A DNA stretch of 64,000 nucleotides from Sphagnum magellanicum (taxonomy: Eukaryota; Streptophyta; Sphagnopsida; Sphagnales; Sphagnaceae). The position numbers and the translations under genes are program-made. The notes below the pieces were generated by a model. It was not told the DNA's origin. It searched no databases and saw only the letters and a list, made by a program, of their open reading frames with translations. Where the stretch lies: positions 806,001 to 870,000 of the forward strand of contig CM038916.1 in NCBI GenBank assembly GCA_021904315.1, read 5' to 3'. Position 1 is the first letter of the stretch. Every line of letters begins with the position of its first letter. Positions 61,521 through 64,000 of this stretch are shown here, piece by piece.

Positions 61521-62584
61521 ATACATTCATACTATGGGGTATGTATGAGTAGCTTTAGCCTTTCTTGCCACATTTCCCATGTATATATATACACTTAGCC
61601 TATGTTGAGGGTAATTTCTCACATTGAAAGTTTAAGTATCTCTACCCAACCCATCGTCACACATTGAAAGTTTTGATTTGTGTTTGTCTCTCTAAGTGCA
61701 CCCAACAACAACTGTACTAGTTCTTATTTATAAAGGAGTAAGGTGAAGCTCAACACAACATTCAACAAACCACCACGACATATACAAAGCGTTGATTGCC
61801 ATCATGAAATAATATTTGAACCTTAACCCACAATTTAAGAAATGCACAATAATAAGATTGTAGAATTTGATAAATCTTGTGATTGGCATGGTATTTGTAG
61901 CCAAGGGTCAGATTCGTCACTATAAAAATGAAAAAAAAAAAAATTAAATTACATTTCATTTTTGTGTAATGAAATTATTAATTTTTCATTCATGCAAACT
62001 TTGAATTTTCTTGAAATTTGTCATAACATTGGATATATTCATATGAAAATATTCTACATATGTGACAGATGGTGGCATTGAGCATGTGGTCAGATGTCTA
62101 TTAGTTCACACTGCATGGAAAAAATGGCCCAAATTTGTCAGATTTTTCTTCGAAAGAGGGTCAAATCTTTTTTTTCAGATCAAAATTTGACAAAATTTCT
62201 CCCCAAAAAAAAAACACTAAGACCAAGGATGGTATCAAAATGATCACTAAGGTAAATAAATTTCACTCATAAGAAAGACAAATGGTGTCAAGTGAACTTG
62301 CAATGGGTGGTTTGCTTACACAAATGCCTTAATCGTGTGGTCACAAATTTCATCATTAGAGGTGAAATAATCTACATTTTCATCACCTCCTTGTGGACAT
62401 TTTAGAATTTTCATTGTATTATTTCGTTGGATTATTTAATGACAAAACTGACCATAGGCTAGGGTACATCTAGGCATTGTGTTTTAAGGGGGCTGGTGGG
62501 TATGGTTCACTCTCCTAATTTGCAAAAACAAAGAGGCATTAGGCAATCTATCTACAAAGGAAGGTTGGTTGGTTGGTTGTTTGT

Positions 62585-62830
62585 TTGTTTGGTTTTGTTT
62601 GTCATGTTGGGATCTCCCAAATCATGACGTCTCTTAACACACTTTTGATATCTTTAGGAAGACCTTGATGAGTAGGATTTAATAAAGATTATTGTGAAAA
62701 AAATGCACCTAAGGTGTGGGAGATATTGAATTTTGAGTAGTTTTTTTCAATGGAAATTTAATTTAATTTAATTTAATTTTTAAAAATATTTTAAAAAGAA
62801 AAATTAGTTGGGTATCCAGTTCACACTAGA
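62585..62830 (+). repeat. Dispersed repeat B, copy 2
   Basis: Second copy of the repeat at 7455-7870, same orientation: TGTTTGGTTTTGTTTGTCATG, CCCAAATCATG, ACCTTGATGAGTAGGATTTAAT, GTGGGAGATATT, then AATTAGTTGGGTAT. It lacks the roughly 120-base insert of copy 1. Confidence 0.6.
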
Positions 62831-64000
62831 GGGAATTACACTCAAAAATCCTCCAAATGGTTTACAGTTTTTTAAAAACTCAAAAATTTTGGTAAAACAA
62901 TTGATAACTAAAGGTGTTGAGTAATTAGTTCACACTTGAGTCAATGGCACATTCTACACCAGTATATATATATAAATAGTGGTGTCTATCTAGTTGTGTC
63001 ATTCACAGTTCAATCCTACCTACAAAGCTTTTATCATTTTGAAGATTTCATTTTTAAAAAAATAAAAAATAAATAAATTATATATATTCTTAAATTAGTT
63101 CAAAAGATTCTTCATTTTCATGCAAAAAAATATTCTTTCAAAAAAGAAAATTTGAAAATTTCAGCATTTCTAAGAATAACATAGTTTGTGCCAAAGCTAC
63201 CAAGCTACTACAATCAAAGATATATTTTTCAATTTCTTTTTATGTTATGTCATTGGCTAGCATCTCAAGAGGGATTTAACATTAAATGGCAACATGTATT
63301 TATAACCTATCTAAATAGTTTAAAAACTAGTTATAAAAGAAACTACCAAACTAAGATCAGAGTCCAAATGTGGTGAAAAGGCTTCCAAAAAAACAGTTCT
63401 CGAAATTTTGGCATTTTTTCCAAAAAAAGGGAATATTTTGGCAAAATGTCAACTACAGTATGTTCTCTACAACATTATTTCTTTTGGTGAATTTTCCCAT
63501 TGTGGTGAAATTTTTGTGGAAATTTTGAATTTTTAAAAATTATAAATTCGAGAAAAAAATTTGCTTTAGAGATGGAAAAAGTTGACAAACTTTTGAAGCT
63601 GAATTTAAAATAAAAATTATGTAAAAAACAAAAACCCTGGTTTTCTATAAACCTATATACCCTTTACAAACTTTTGGAGATCTGCTCAAACAAAATATGT
63701 TGAGAAATTAATTAATTAATTCTTCTTCCAACTGCTTTCTCTATTGGAATGGATAAAAGAGAAATGCACTCTTCTTTTTGCTTTTGATTTCCCTTTTCCT
63801 CCAATCCTTTTTTTTTTTTTTCAATTGATTTTGTGATCTACCCAAAGCAACAATCATCAATAGAAGATTTAGCCAATTCTAGTTGGTGTAATAAAACTAG
63901 AATCTCAAGGACCCAAGTCAATTGCAAATGGGTTTATTGAAATGTGCAAAAAATGGGGGAATGAATGTGGAAGATTGTTGCATTCAGAACTGAAACATGA

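Larger units (their letters stand above)
58330..64000. other. AT-rich spacer with repeats, no gene seen
   Basis: No gene was supported. Open frames such as 59298-59627 (-) and 60794-61141 (-) are not recognised; the latter is the GC-rich repeat D. A G-run of 13 lies at 59939-59951. A 23-base unit (CATCCTGTTTTG(T/A)CCCCTCTTTT) is duplicated in tandem at about 60000-60044. Confidence 0.5.

Noticed and set aside
1..64000. CRISPR array or bacterial-type operon
   Set aside because: No regularly spaced identical short repeats with unique spacers, no closely packed genes with ribosome-binding sites, and clear introns throughout.

Overview
The window is nuclear DNA of a land plant. It has split genes with GT-AG introns, long AT-rich spacers, decayed transposon copies, and three gene models of plant type. 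The AT-rich background, purine- and CT-rich leaders and the transposase family suggest a seed-free plant, possibly a moss. That is an inference; no marker in the window fixes the species.

Three genes look intact. (1) A phosphoglycerate-mutase-like histidine phosphatase, + strand, 24815-26032, two exons, 321 aa. (2) A RanBP2-type zinc-finger protein, + strand, 49362-52103, six exons, 431 aa, with one finger near each end and each finger split by an intron. (3) A hypersensitive-induced-reaction (HIR, SPFH/prohibitin) protein, - strand, 53272-57904, six exons, 289 aa, with a 3.0 kb first intron. Genes 2 and 3 converge.

Reading decayed frames shows relics that no long ORF reveals. A zinc alcohol dehydrogenase pseudogene lies at about 20.3-23.1 kb (+). 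It keeps recognisable exons and splice sites but carries several stops. A fragment of a trithorax-type ATX histone methyltransferase gene lies at 28.86-30.2 kb (-): Tudor-like, PWWP, FYRN, FYRC and the start of a PHD finger, with no SET. Two decayed copies of one hAT-like transposase family lie at 2.45-3.2 kb (+) and 37.2-38.6 kb (-). A decayed coiled-coil frame lies at 18.6-19.9 kb (+).

Layout: 0-17.6 kb is AT-rich spacer with the first transposase relic and several dispersed repeats. 17.6-31.2 kb is a GC-richer island: unknown block, coiled-coil relic, ADH pseudogene, phosphatase gene, a 112-bp hairpin and the ATX relic. 31.2-46 kb is AT-rich spacer with the second transposase relic and GTAG tracts. 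46-58.3 kb is the second gene island, with microsatellite-rich leader, zinc-finger gene and HIR gene. 58.3-64 kb is spacer with dispersed repeats.

The three intact genes show no shared pathway. The HIR first intron carries a five-copy, about 145-bp tandem array, and its third intron carries a probable tRNA-derived SINE. No prokaryotic-type system, CRISPR array, rRNA gene or convincing tRNA gene was seen.
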